Assembly: GCA_021495925.1 (NCBI GenBank)
Contig: JAKEKT010000029.1
Location: 62,001-126,000, forward strand
Source: Diplodia intermedia
Lineage: Eukaryota > Ascomycota > Dothideomycetes > Botryosphaeriales > Botryosphaeriaceae
Direction of reading: 5' to 3'
Length of the DNA stretch: 64,000 nt
Position numbers and translations under genes: made by a program. This document shows, piece by piece, positions 46,532-57,071 of this stretch. A model generated the notes under the pieces. That model had not been told where the DNA came from and made no database searches. It was given only the letters and a program-made list of their open reading frames with translations. Every line of letters starts with the position of its first letter. The first letter of the stretch is position 1.

Positions 46532-47125
46532 ATGCCCAAGGGAACTGCCGCCGCTCGCGGTCGCAAACGCGCCGCCGCCAACGATTACGAGGACGATGGC
46601 TTCGTCGTCGCAGACGAGGGATCCGCGTCCAAGAAGGCGAAGAGCGGCCAGTCCTCGGAGGGAAAGCAGGTGGACAACGAGGGCAATGCCTACTGGGAGG
46701 TGAGACTGAAACGCGACCGCAATTGAGCCTGTGCTGACCCGGCCGCCTCTCACTCAGCTGTCTAGCAAACGCCGCGTCACCGTCTCCGAGTACAGCGGGA
46801 AGCCGTTGATTAGCGTCCGCGAATACTACGAGAAAGATGGCGTGCAGATGCCCGGCAGAAAGGTGCGTCGCCCGCCCATCGTTCCACACTCGTACCCTGG
46901 CTGATACGACCCTTGCAGGGAATCTCTCTTAGCCTCGACCAGTACAACGCGCTGATGGGCCTGCTTCCCGAGGTTGAGGCCACTCTGGCAAAAATGGGCC
47001 AGACAGCGGTAAGACCGAATTTCGAAGGGTCTGGCGGTGGTGTAGCCGGCGACGAGGCTGGCGGCGCGGGCAGTGACAGCGGCAAGGCTAATCACGAAGC
47101 GACGAGTGACGAGGAAGACAAATGA
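46532..47125 (+). CDS. sub1: PC4/Sub1-type single-stranded DNA-binding coactivator
   Basis: Three exons: 46532-46699, 46758-46862, 46919-47125, 480 nt (159 aa). The basic, acidic-patched N-terminus (MPKGTAAARGRKRAAANDYE) is followed by the PC4 fold: EGNAYWELSSKRRVTVSEYS, KPLISVREYYEKDGVQMPGR, KGISLSLDQYNALMGLLPEV. PC4/Sub1 binds single-stranded DNA and assists RNA polymerase II transcription in the nucleus. The C-terminal tail is Gly/Ser-rich and acidic. An in-frame ATG at 46427 would add 35 residues rich in Arg and Ser (MINLAIRHFRPIARFS) that resemble a mitochondrial presequence. I kept the start at 46532, which fits the family. Confidence 0.88.
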
Positions 47126-47675
47126 TGCGTCTCCCCTTGCGGCGCGGACACATACACCAGGGTCCACTGTTTCAGGCCGGGCCTTTCGACGTGGTTCAAA
47201 TAAGGTTAACATGGCTTGACGTGGTACGATGTCAGGGCTTCGGCCAGGCGCGAGGTGGCTCCAGGCTTCGGTGGCTTCTTTTCTCCTGCTTGCCGCAGCT
47301 TCACGCCTTTTGCTATCTCCAGCCGTGCCAATTTACATTCAGTTCGCTGCTCGCTGCCGTTGTCGCTGTGCCGATCGGCGCCATGGTTCTACTTCTGACT
47401 GCCCCGGTGCTGAACGTGGTACGTCGCCTGCCAACGGGCCAAAGTAGAACAGAGCCAATTGAAAACAGTTCCTTCCCGCCGGAGAGGTCGTTGTTTCTCT
47501 CACAGCCGTACTTTTGCTCCCCGTCTGTCGTAATTTAAGCAGGCGCCTTCCAGCCGCGACTGCCTCCCTCACCACACCACCGCCGCGCCCATCCGCCGCC
47601 ATCGCACTGTCTCAACAACCGACGGCACTCATTCTACCCAAGACACAATCCCCGCATCGCTACGCACACGCGAAA
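47126..47675. other. Intergenic region
   Basis: About 550 bp between the PC4-like gene and the next frame. Its right end stays in frame with the downstream gene back to an ATG at 47514. Confidence 0.4.
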
Positions 47676-48431
47676 ATGGCAAACCCCTTCCCTTCCGACT
47701 GGAGCCTCGACTCCCCGAAAGAGCAACCGGCGCCGCCCGCTCGGCCGCCCCTCGCGTTGCTCCGCAACCTCTCCGTCCAGAACGCTCTCAGCTACTGCAG
47801 CCAGATCCTGTCACGCTTCTCGCTCGACTCATCATCCTCATCACCACCCGCGCTCGAAAGCAGCCTGTCGACCCGCGACTCATCAGGGCCGCCGTCGCCC
47901 ATCACACCCGTCACACCCGGAGGAAAGCGATATACAAGGTCGGCTGCCACCTGCTCCGCATTCCTTCCCCTTTCGCCACGCGCGAAACGCCAGCGATCCG
48001 CCAAGGAAATGCGCAACCTCTCCGACTCTCTGCTCGGGCTGCAGCTGGCCATCATCCTGCCCGAAGAACACCAACATCAAGATCTGTACGGGTCGTTGCC
48101 GCCTTCAGCACTACCGGCAGTAGCATCATCACGCCCCTCGCCACATATCTGTCCGCGAATGGTGCTGAGGCATAGTGAGGGGCCCTTCGGCGACGCCATA
48201 CCGGATTTGGATCTGAACGCAGTGCAGGAGGGGGACGAGGAAGAGGACGACGCGTGCATTGGTGGCTTTGGCGGAGGAGCTGAAGCACCTGCAGCCGCAG
48301 CACCAGAGGCGGAAGCTTCAGGCGAAGCCGTCGGCTACGCGGTGCGGCTCAACGCTGCCAGCCGCCGCAGAAGTGAGCTGGCGAGATATGCAGGGCGATT
48401 CGTCGCGCCACGTGATTTGCTGTTTTTGTAG
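47676..48431 (+). CDS. Hypothetical Ser/Pro-rich protein
   Basis: A single-exon frame of 756 nt (251 aa) from ATG 47676 (MANPFPSDWSLDSPKEQP). An in-frame ATG at 47514 would add 54 residues. The N-terminal half is Ser/Pro-rich with LRNLSVQNALSYCSQILSRF and SP/TP sites (GPPSPITPVTPGG) that suit phosphorylation. A basic patch (PRAKRQRSAKE) could be a nuclear signal. An acidic stretch (EGDEEEDDA) and an Ala-rich region precede RLNAASRRRSELARYAGRFV. I recognise no domain. The length of the frame and its composition suggest a real gene, but intron structure cannot be checked. Confidence 0.55.
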   Translation: MANPFPSDWSLDSPKEQPAPPARPPLALLRNLSVQNALSYCSQILSRFSLDSSSSSPPALESSLSTRDSSGPPSPITPVTPGGKRYTRSAATCSAFLPLSPRAKRQRSAKEMRNLSDSLLGLQLAIILPEEHQHQDLYGSLPPSALPAVASSRPSPHICPRMVLRHSEGPFGDAIPDLDLNAVQEGDEEEDDACIGGFGGGAEAPAAAAPEAEASGEAVGYAVRLNAASRRRSELARYAGRFVAPRDLLFL

Positions 48432-49351
48432 CGAGCTAGCCGGGCTGGTTGGCCGGCGGGATTGCATGACATGCCATGGGCCGGCGACGGCGTGCCACGT
48501 CGGATGGGCAGCGGCGCTCGCTGGTGAATGAGAGACGACGATATAGAATGAGATACCCCCGACAGCAATGAGAGATGTCGTATTTGGTCTCCGCTTTTCC
48601 GGCGACGGGCGATTGAGCCGCGGTTTCTTCGGTGGTCTTGCAAGTGTGAAGGTCGCGGCCTGGCGTGAGCGTGGTTACAGGAATTCAGCCACTCAGCTCA
48701 GACAGTGCAGCCTGCATCAGTGTAGTGCAAAGTCTACACCAGTGTGAGGCTGGCCAAATTCAGCTGAGCACGTTAGCTGAGAAGTGCAGAAAGATGTGTA
48801 GCGTAGGTAGGTAGTACTCGTAATCGAGACGCTTGCGCGGACTTGCCTTTTCACCAAAAATCTTGGGCATTTGATCCAGTGCCTAACCGCAGCAATGATA
48901 CCGCTTCCAGGCGGATGACGTCTAAAACGTTACAAATTGTTTACCGGATTGGGAAAGAGGATCGTGTTCGACGCGCGACGCGAGTCAGGGACGTCGTTTC
49001 GCCGCCGTTGTTTTTTCGCGCACAACCATCGCATCCTCCGCCTCACGCCGGCATCAATTGGCATGGCAGCTCGCCGCAGCACGCGAGGAGGCCAAGTGTA
49101 GTAGGGCTGAGGGGTGGGGCAGCCTAAGGCCTTGTCAGCCGCGCGACTTAGCTTCGACTCGGCGGCTTCCAAGCTCTCCGACAGCTCTCCCGCACAGCCT
49201 CCACTCGCTCCTCGCGCTTCTCCAGCTGCTGCGCGCGGGCCAGGCTGCCACAATCCAACCCGCACGCCGCCATGCCCATACAAAGCTGTCCGCCTTCCAC
49301 AGCTTCCATTGCAGCGACAGGCTCGCACTCCTCCCCGCCACGCTACAAACC
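48432..49351. other. Intergenic region upstream of the Zn2Cys6 regulator
   Basis: About 900 bp with short unsupported frames. Promoter of the regulator. Confidence 0.4.
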
Positions 49352-51690
49352 ATGTCTGAATCCTCCAATGGCGCTCAGCGCAACTCGTTCCTGTCCCGAG
49401 CGGTATGAACGACGCCCTCCCTGTTGCGCCACGTGCTGACGCGACCTGCTGCTACAGTGCGAAAACTGTCGCTTGAGAAAAGTGTGTCCTCCAGCTGCCT
49501 GCGCCGCGCCGCATGACTGACACGGCCCAGATCAGATGCGACAAGGCCATCCCGTGCTCCAGCTGCAAGACGCTGGGCATCGCTTGCCAGGCCGCCGCCC
49601 GCGCCGCCGAGCACCGCCCGCGTGTTGTCATCTCCAGCCAGTACGAAAAACAGATCGAACTGATCCAGCAGCGCCTTGCCTCGATCGAGAGGAGCGTCAA
49701 GGACATTTCGCTGTCGCGCGGCACCACGCCTGCTGCTCGCTCGTCGCCCGGGAACGAACGCGGCCCCTCGGCCTCGACCCACGATTCGCCCTCGACCCTC
49801 ATCGCCGCCTTCGAAGGGGATTCCTCTTTCGGCTCGCAGACGCTGCAGGCCGGGGAGGCGGCCGATCGCACCATCGCGCGTGTGCTCGGCGGCGCCTCGA
49901 CGGCCGAGGTGCGCAGTGCGCTCTCGTCGTTGCGGGACAGCCTCGAGACGCACGACTCGTCGACCCGCGTGCACGAGGCCTACCTTTCCCCATCAGCTCC
50001 CCGCGCCGGCCCGCCCGAGCTGACCCTGCCGCCCGTCGACCTTGTTGTGGCCATTGTGCGGAGGATCAAGGGTGCGTCCAGTCAATGCTTCTCGGGCCAT
50101 ACTGACCTCAACCCCAGTCCACCCGCCCTTCTCGCTCGTCGGCTACTGCTGGCGGGACCTTCAGCAGCTCGAGAAGCTCTGCCAGAAAATCTACTTCCCC
50201 TCCGACTCTGTTGCACCCGGCTCCCTGACGCTCATGCACGGCATTCTTTTCTTCACCCTGAGAGACTACATCACTGAAAACGACAACGCCCTTTCCAACT
50301 GGGACCTCCATACCTACGCCGAGCTTTGTGAGCACAACTTCTACCAATGCCTGGAGAGATACGAGAGCCTTGTCGTTCCAACTCTTGAGAACATCCAGTC
50401 TTTGATGCTTGCGGTATGAAATCTCCTTTACTAGCTTGTTCTTGACTGTGAGTTGACTCCTGGAAGGCTACAAGGGCGCAAGAGCAGTCCAAGGTCCAGC
50501 TGGTCTGGACATACGTAGCTGCCGGTCACGCCATGTGCCAGACTCTCGGCTACCACCGAGCGTCACACCTCAGGAATGACAATTTCGAGGCTGCTGAAGT
50601 AAAGCGACACTCCTTCTGGACCCTTTACATGTTGGACAAGAATCTGTCTCTTAGTCTGGGGCGGAAGAGCAATTTCCAGGACGATGACATCGACGTTGAG
50701 TTCTACAAAGTCTCGTCGAATGTCAGGTTTCGTGCGTGGGATGAGATCTCGCATGCATCGATCCGCTTCGCGAGAGTCCAAGGCGAGGTTTATGACCGGC
50801 TATACTCGATTGGTGCATCCAAAGCATCTTCCGAGCAGAGATTGTTGGCGGTAGAAGAACTGACGCAAAGAATGGTGGACCTGCGAAACGAGCTGGTGGC
50901 GGTACGGACCATGTCCCGTTTTGCTGTTTGAATACACAGCTGACAGATCGATACCAGATCGACGCCAGTGGGGCCGAGTATGGAGAGCACCTGGATAGCA
51001 TGGTGCATGCGGCAGACTTTATTGCGTACACGGTCCTCACCACCATATACCGAGCGCAAACTTCAACCGGCACGGGTACCGAGATCAGCTCCAAGTGCTT
51101 CGAGACGGCACGTCTTGGGTTGCAAGCGCATTTGAAATGTTTCGAATCGTTCCAGAGCAGCAGCATGCTTGAGCAGATGGACTATGTTACCTGGTTCGCG
51201 CAGTGGAACCCAAATCATCCTCCTGTCTTGATGTGCTAACGGGAGCAGGATTTTACTTTACCCCACCTTCACCCCTTTCGTCGTCATCTTCACACACGCA
51301 ATTGCGACCATGTCGACGGAAGATCTCAAGCTCCTGCAAGAGACTACGGGGACCTTGGACCAGGCCAAGCACGTCTCGGAGGGCGCGCTGCGGCTGTACA
51401 AGGTGTGCAAGGCGTTTACAGACGCAGCCGAGGTTCTGATCAACTCACGGCAGACGCTCACCGGCATGCAGCAGCACGACGACGGCTCCCTGGTGTTTCC
51501 GGCCGTCACGGACCCTCACCCACCCATGTCCGCGCAAGACTTTGTTTGGCCGACGTGGCCGGCGCCGGCGCATGGACTGGATGCGGGCAATATGGACATG
51601 TCGATGTTTCTAGGCAACTGGTTGGGCGCGAACAGGCCGGTCATGGACATGCTGAATCTCGACGGGACGGACCAAGAGCTGGGCCTGTAA
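49352..51690 (+). CDS. Zn2Cys6 fungal transcription factor
   Basis: Seven exons: 49352-49402, 49458-49481, 49531-50071, 50118-50413, 50467-50901, 50958-51193, 51249-51690, 2025 nt (674 aa). The binuclear zinc cluster is complete across three exons, CENCRLRK then IRCDKAIPCSSCKTLGIAC, with spacing C-X2-C-X6-C-X5-C-X2-C-X6-C at residues 18-44. A probable coiled coil follows (YEKQIELIQQRLASIERSVK), then the fungal-specific middle domain (HPPFSLVGYCWRDLQQLEKL, TLGYHRASHL, FWTLYMLDKNLSLSLGR). The C-terminus has a hydrophobic stretch and an acidic Met-rich tail ending GTDQELGL. It binds DNA, probably CGG repeats, as a dimer. Targets are unknown; the adjacent ABC transporter on the same strand is one candidate. 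Confidence 0.88.
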
Positions 51691-52159
51691 GACATTTCGG
51701 ATTGGCGTCTTGGAAGGGTCGACTTTGCCGTGATTGTGGAGGCGTTGACGGGATTCAAGATTCACAGCGGGAGCGTTGGCGCGGGACGGGCACCCACTTA
51801 TATCATGAGTCATTTTCAGAGCTCTTTTCGAACTCACGGCGGGCCAATCCGCGGACCTCTGGTCCGTCCGAGCAAACGGGGTCGGCATGGGTGCCAAGCT
51901 TGGCCGCACCGGACCATCGCACGCGGAGTCCGCGGAGTCCGTGGACACTAGTCCGCCACACCGTTGCCTTCTCCACGCAACCACGACATGTCTTGTTGTA
52001 GATGAAAAAATGGCCCCGGCTATATTCCATGGTCTGTCCTCGGCCTGGTCGAGGATACCACGCACAATTGTTCGTTCTTGATTTCCCCGTCGCTCCCCCT
52101 TTCGCTACCCGCCCATCTTTTCCTCAGGTCGGCCCCGCGCGCCACCTTCGTCAACGCCA
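51691..52159. other. Intergenic region before the ABC transporter
   Basis: About 470 bp. It contains a direct CGGAGTCCGCGGAGTCCG-type tandem (about 51926-51942) and no gene. Confidence 0.35.
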
Positions 52160-55100
52160 ATGGGTTGCGAGACAGAAGAAGAAAATAACGATAGGACCTC
52201 GAAGGGAGGGGATTCCACCTCGTCGAATGATAGGATCAATACATCAGATGAGATTCGGAAAGATGCTGGCGCGTTTGCAACCTACTTGGTATCTCTGCAC
52301 GCCGCCCTTGGTCTGATCTTGGGCCAGACTGACTCGGCTTCGACAGAGGATATTCAGCTTCTCCGAGCAGACCGATTGGCTGCTCAATGGCATCTCTGTT
52401 GCTGCTGCCTGCGGCTCTGGCGTCGCCATGTCCCTGATCCAGCTCGTCTTTGGCGGTTTCGTTGGCGTCATCTCGGATTTCCAGCGAGAAATCAGCACGC
52501 CTGCTGAGTTTCGGCATGACGTTGGCAAATATGCGTACGTGTGGAGATGACCGAATGGGGACGGCCATTTTCTGACATGTTGGCAGGCTATGGTTCGTGT
52601 ACATTTTCATCGGCAGGTTTTGTCTCGTCTACATCTTCACGGTGCGCTCTCCCCCAGTGCTCTCCGGAGCGTCTCCCGAGTCTAACGCCCCCTCCAGATG
52701 TGCATGACCATCACCGGCACGCGCATCACCCGCAACATCCGATACCGGTTCCTGCAAGCCACGCTCTCGCAGGAAATCGCCTACTTCGACGGCGGCGACG
52801 GCGGGTCCGTGACGGCCAAGGTGACGACCAACGGCAACCAGGTGCAGCAGGGCATCTGCGAGAAGCTGGGCTTCACGGTGCAGGCCACGGCGACGTTCGC
52901 GTCGGCCGTCGTCGTCGCGCTGGCGACGCAGTGGAAGCTGACGCTCATCACCATCACCGTCGCGCCCGTCATCCTGCTCGTCATCGGCGTGACGGTCGGC
53001 ATGGACGCCGCGCTCGAGGCGCGCATCCTGGACGTCTACTCGCAGGCCGGCGCGCTCGCCGAGGACGTCTTCGCGTCGGCGCGCAACGTGCACGCGTTCT
53101 GGATGCGGCCGAAGCTGGTCGGGAAGTACGACGGCTACCTGCAGGAGGCGCACCGGCTGGGCGGCAGGAAGAGCCCCATTTGGGGCTTCATGTTCAGCGT
53201 CGAGTTCTTCTGCGTCTACGCCGGCTTCGCCCTGGCTTTCTGGAGGGGCGTCCACATGTATGCCGAGGGCGAGATTGAGGACCCCGGTGTTATCATTACG
53301 TGAGTATCACCGGTTGCTGCGAATGGATTGCGCCTACTTCCGTCTCTTTTATAGGGATACTGCTTTATGTTTGTGCGGATAGTAGACGTCAACATCGGAT
53401 TCAACTACCCACATCGACCAATCATAGCATCCCCGGCAGGGCTCAAGAAGACCTACCCCTTCCACAGTTCCACTCCAGTCCAAAGAGCCAAAGCTGACAC
53501 AAGAAAACCAGCGTTCTATTCTCCGTCGTCATCGCTGCCACCTCACTGACGCAAATCTCGCCCTACTTCCAAGCCTTCGCCAACTCGACATCCGCCGCCT
53601 CCGCCCTCTTCAAGACCATCGACCGGCGCTCGCTCATCAACCCACTCGAAGCCGGTGGCGAGCAGCCTCTAACGGTACACGGCGAGATCGAGCTGACCGA
53701 CGTCAACTTCTCCTACCCGACGCGCCCCGACGTGCCCGTCCTCAGCGACTTCACGCTGCGCTTCCCGGCGCGCAAGACGACGGCGCTCGTCGGCGCCAGC
53801 GGCTCGGGAAAGAGCACCATCGTCGGCTTGATCGAGCGGTGGTACAACCCGGCGACGGGCACGATGACGCTCGACGGCCGGCCCATCGAGGCGCTCAACC
53901 TGCACTGGCTGCGCACGCGGGTGCGGCTCGTCCAGCAGGAGCCGGTGCTCTTCAACGGCACCGTCTTCGACAACGTCGCGTACGGGCTCACCGGCACGGC
54001 GTGGGCGACGGCGCCGCGCGCCGAGCAGATGGCGCGCGTCGTCGAGGCGTGCCGCGTCGCCGACGCGCACGACTTCGTCTCCGCCCTGCCGCTGGGCTAC
54101 GACACGCCCGTCGGCGAGCGCGCGGGCCTGCTGTCGGGCGGGCAGAAGCAGCGCGTGGCCATCGCGCGCGCCGTCGTCTCCGACCCCGCCGTGCTGCTGC
54201 TGGACGAGGCCACGAGCGCGCTCGACCCGCACTCGGAGGGCGTGGTGCAGCGCGCGCTGGACCGCGCCGCCGAGCACCGCACGACCGTCGTCATCGCGCA
54301 CAAGCTGGCGACCGTCAGGCATGCGGACAATATCGTCGTCATGGCCAAGGGCCGGATTGTCGAGCAGGGGACGCATGACGAGCTGCTGCGCGCGGGCGGG
54401 GCGTATGCGCGGCTGGTGCGGGCGCAGGATCTGGGCGGTGGGGAGGAGGATGGTCTTGGTGGTGGCGCGGAGGAGGAAGATGATGTCGAGGAGAAAGGGG
54501 AGGTCGCGGAGAAGGTTGATATGTCCGAAACGCTGACGCGGGCGAGTACCGCTCACGCCTCGTCGAGGGAACGGCAGGAGATGCTGGACTACAGCAACCA
54601 CAAGCAGAGAGGGATATTGTGGGTGGTGGTCGCAATGCTGAGGGAGCAACGGGAGCTGTGGCCGTGGTTCGCTCTCATTGCGGTCGCCTGTCTGATTGGA
54701 GGTGAGTGATGGTGCGGAGGAGGAGGGTGATGATATCCGATGACTGACGGGAGCTCTGCAGGCGCAACGTACCCCGGGCAGGCACTCGTCCTCAGCGAGC
54801 TGATGAGCGTGTTCGCGTACACGGGCAGCAAGCTGACAGACGAGGGCGACTTCTACTCGCTCATGTTCCTCGTCATCGCCGTGGGCAACCTGATGGCATA
54901 CTTCATCATCGGCTGGGTGGCCAACGTCGTGTCGCAGCACATGACGCACTTCTACCGGCGCGTCATCTTCGACACCACGCTCCGGCAAGACATCGAGTTC
55001 TTCGACCGCGCCGAGAACGCGACGGGCGCGCTGGCGAGCCGGCTGTCGTCGCAGCCGACGCAGCTGCAGGAGCTGTTCGGCTTCAACCTGGCCACCATCT

Positions 55101-56264
55101 TCATCGTCGCTGTCAACGTGACGGCGAGCTGCGCGCTGGGGCTGGCCGTGGGCTGGAAGCTCGGGCTGGTCGTCGTCCTCGGCGGCATGCCGCCGCTCGT
55201 GTCGGCCGGCTACCTGCGCATGCGGCTCGAGCTCAAGACGAACGACGACGCGGCCGGGCGCTTCGCCGACAGCGCGGCCCTGGCGGGCGAGGCCGTCGGC
55301 GCCATCCGCACCGTGTCGTCGCTGGCGCTGGAGCGCAACGTGCTGGACCGGTACCGCGGGAAGGTCGACGACATCGTGCGCGTCTCGATCCCGTCGATCG
55401 TGCACACCATGTTCTGGTTCGCGCTGACGCAGTCGATCGAGTTTCTGGTCATGGCGTTGGGGTTCTGGTGAGTTCGAATTCGCATGCCGGAGGCTTTTCC
55501 AGCTGGCTGACATGATGGCGCTCTCTGCCAGGTACGGCTGCCGCCTGCTCTCGACGGGCGAGTACGACATGAAGCAGTTCTACATCGTCTTCCTGGGCGT
55601 CTTCTTCTCCGGCCAGGCCGCGGGCCAGTTCTTCTCCTACACGACCAGCATCACCAAGGCCGTCGGCGCGGGCAACCACATCGCCTGGCTGCGCTCCCTC
55701 CGCCCCACCGTCGCCGAGACGGCCGCGAACCGCGACAACGGGCCCCCGCCGGACGGCGACGGCGACCTCTCGCTGTCGCTCGACCGCGTCGGCTTCACGT
55801 ACCCGACCCGCCCGGACGCCAGGGTGCTGCGCGGCGTGTCGCTGGCGGTGCGGCCCGGCCAGTTCGTCGCCCTGGTCGGCGGCAGCGGCTGCGGCAAGTC
55901 GACCGCCATCGCCCTGCTCGAGCGCTTCTACGACCCGTCGTCCGGCCGCATCACCTTGTCGTCGTCTCCTTCTTCCTCTTCCTCTCCGTCCGACCTCGCC
56001 ACCCTCAACCCCCGCCTGTACCGCCACACCGTCGCCCTCGTCCAGCAGGAACCGACACTCTACCAAGGCACGATCCGGGAAAACATCGCGCTCGGCCTGG
56101 ACGACGACGACGACGGCGCAGACGGCGTCGAGCCAGCAGTATCGGAAGAAGAGCAGAACCAGAAGATCACGCGCGCCGCCGAACAAGCCAACCTCGCCGA
56201 CTTCGTCGCCTCCCTCCCCGAGGGCCTCGACACGCACACGGGGGCGCGCGGCGGCGTCGCGCTG

Positions 56265-56296
<32 letters not shown>

Positions 56297-56612
56297 CAGG
56301 GCCCTCGTGCGCGCGCCGCGCGTCCTGCTGCTGGACGAGGCGACGAGCGCGTTGGATACGGAGAGCGAGAGGGTCGTGCAGGGGGCGTTGGATGAGGCGG
56401 CGAAGGGTGGGGGTGGGAGCGGTGGTGGTGGGAGTGGGAGGATTACGGTGGCGGTCGCGCATCGGTTGAGCACGGTTAGGCGTGCCGATCGTATATATGT
56501 TTTTCGAGACGGCAGGGTGGCGGAGGAGGGGTGCCATGGCGAGTTGGTGGCTAGGCCGGGCGGGTTGTATCGCGGGATGTGCGAGGCGCAGGGGTTGGAT
56601 CGGGAGGTGTAG
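52160..56612 (+). CDS. Full-length ABCB-type (MDR) ABC transporter
   Basis: Seven exons: 52160-52288, 52347-52534, 52587-52641, 52698-53299, 53512-54701, 54762-55467, 55532-56612, 3951 nt (1316 aa). The layout is TMD1-NBD1-TMD2-NBD2. NBD1 has GASGSGKST (Walker A, about 53788-53817), LSGGQKQR, VLLLDEATSALD and the H-loop VIAHKLAT. NBD2 has GGSGCGKST (about 55876-55904), LSGGQRQR, LLLDEATSALD and VAHRLST. All catalytic motifs are intact in both. It should export hydrophobic compounds or act in drug resistance at the plasma membrane. Oddities: a long 212-nt fourth intron, a Ser/Pro insert after NBD2 Walker A (about 55957-55995), an Asp-rich run (about 56098-56115) and a Gly/Ser linker (about 56407-56440) just before the H-loop strand. 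Confidence 0.92.
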
Positions 56613-57071
56613 GGGTGGGCTGGGGGTGGGGGTGGGCTGGGTGTGTGTGTATATAGTATGTGTGTAATCGTAATGGTATTGGATGCCCTCTGGATGTGGC
56701 TTTTCGTAGTCGGGGGGGTTTTTTTTTTTTGGGTCATTGTAGCACCCCTCGAGGCTCGATATGTAAGCTTCTGCCTTGTAACCCCAATCTGGTTGGCGGC
56801 GCACCTATCACGTCACGCCACGAGTTCAGGCTGAAGTGGGGTCGAGCAGGCTCGCCGAAATCTCAAATGTAACCGCGTCAGTCCACGAGCCGTCACCATC
56901 TCTGATACTGGCATCAATCGGAGGCCATTCAACGCAAAAATTTATTGACTCTCTCTCAGTAGCGGCAGCCGCTAAGTCTATTACCCATTGCAAGGGTGCG
57001 GTACCTCCATCCAGTTGCAGAATCACGTCAGATACGCTTTATCAAGCCTTGTCTCGCCCAAAGAAAACGAC
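56613..57071. other. Intergenic region
   Basis: About 460 bp with a TG-rich run (about 56640-56666) and a T-run (56719-56730). The frame of the next gene is open upstream to 56988. Confidence 0.4.

Noticed and set aside
53669..55570. 633-codon minus-strand frame
   Set aside because: Antisense shadow of the ABC transporter, with low-complexity Arg/His/Asp/Val composition.
55449..56804. 451-codon minus-strand frame
   Set aside because: Antisense to NBD2 of the ABC transporter; same composition argument.
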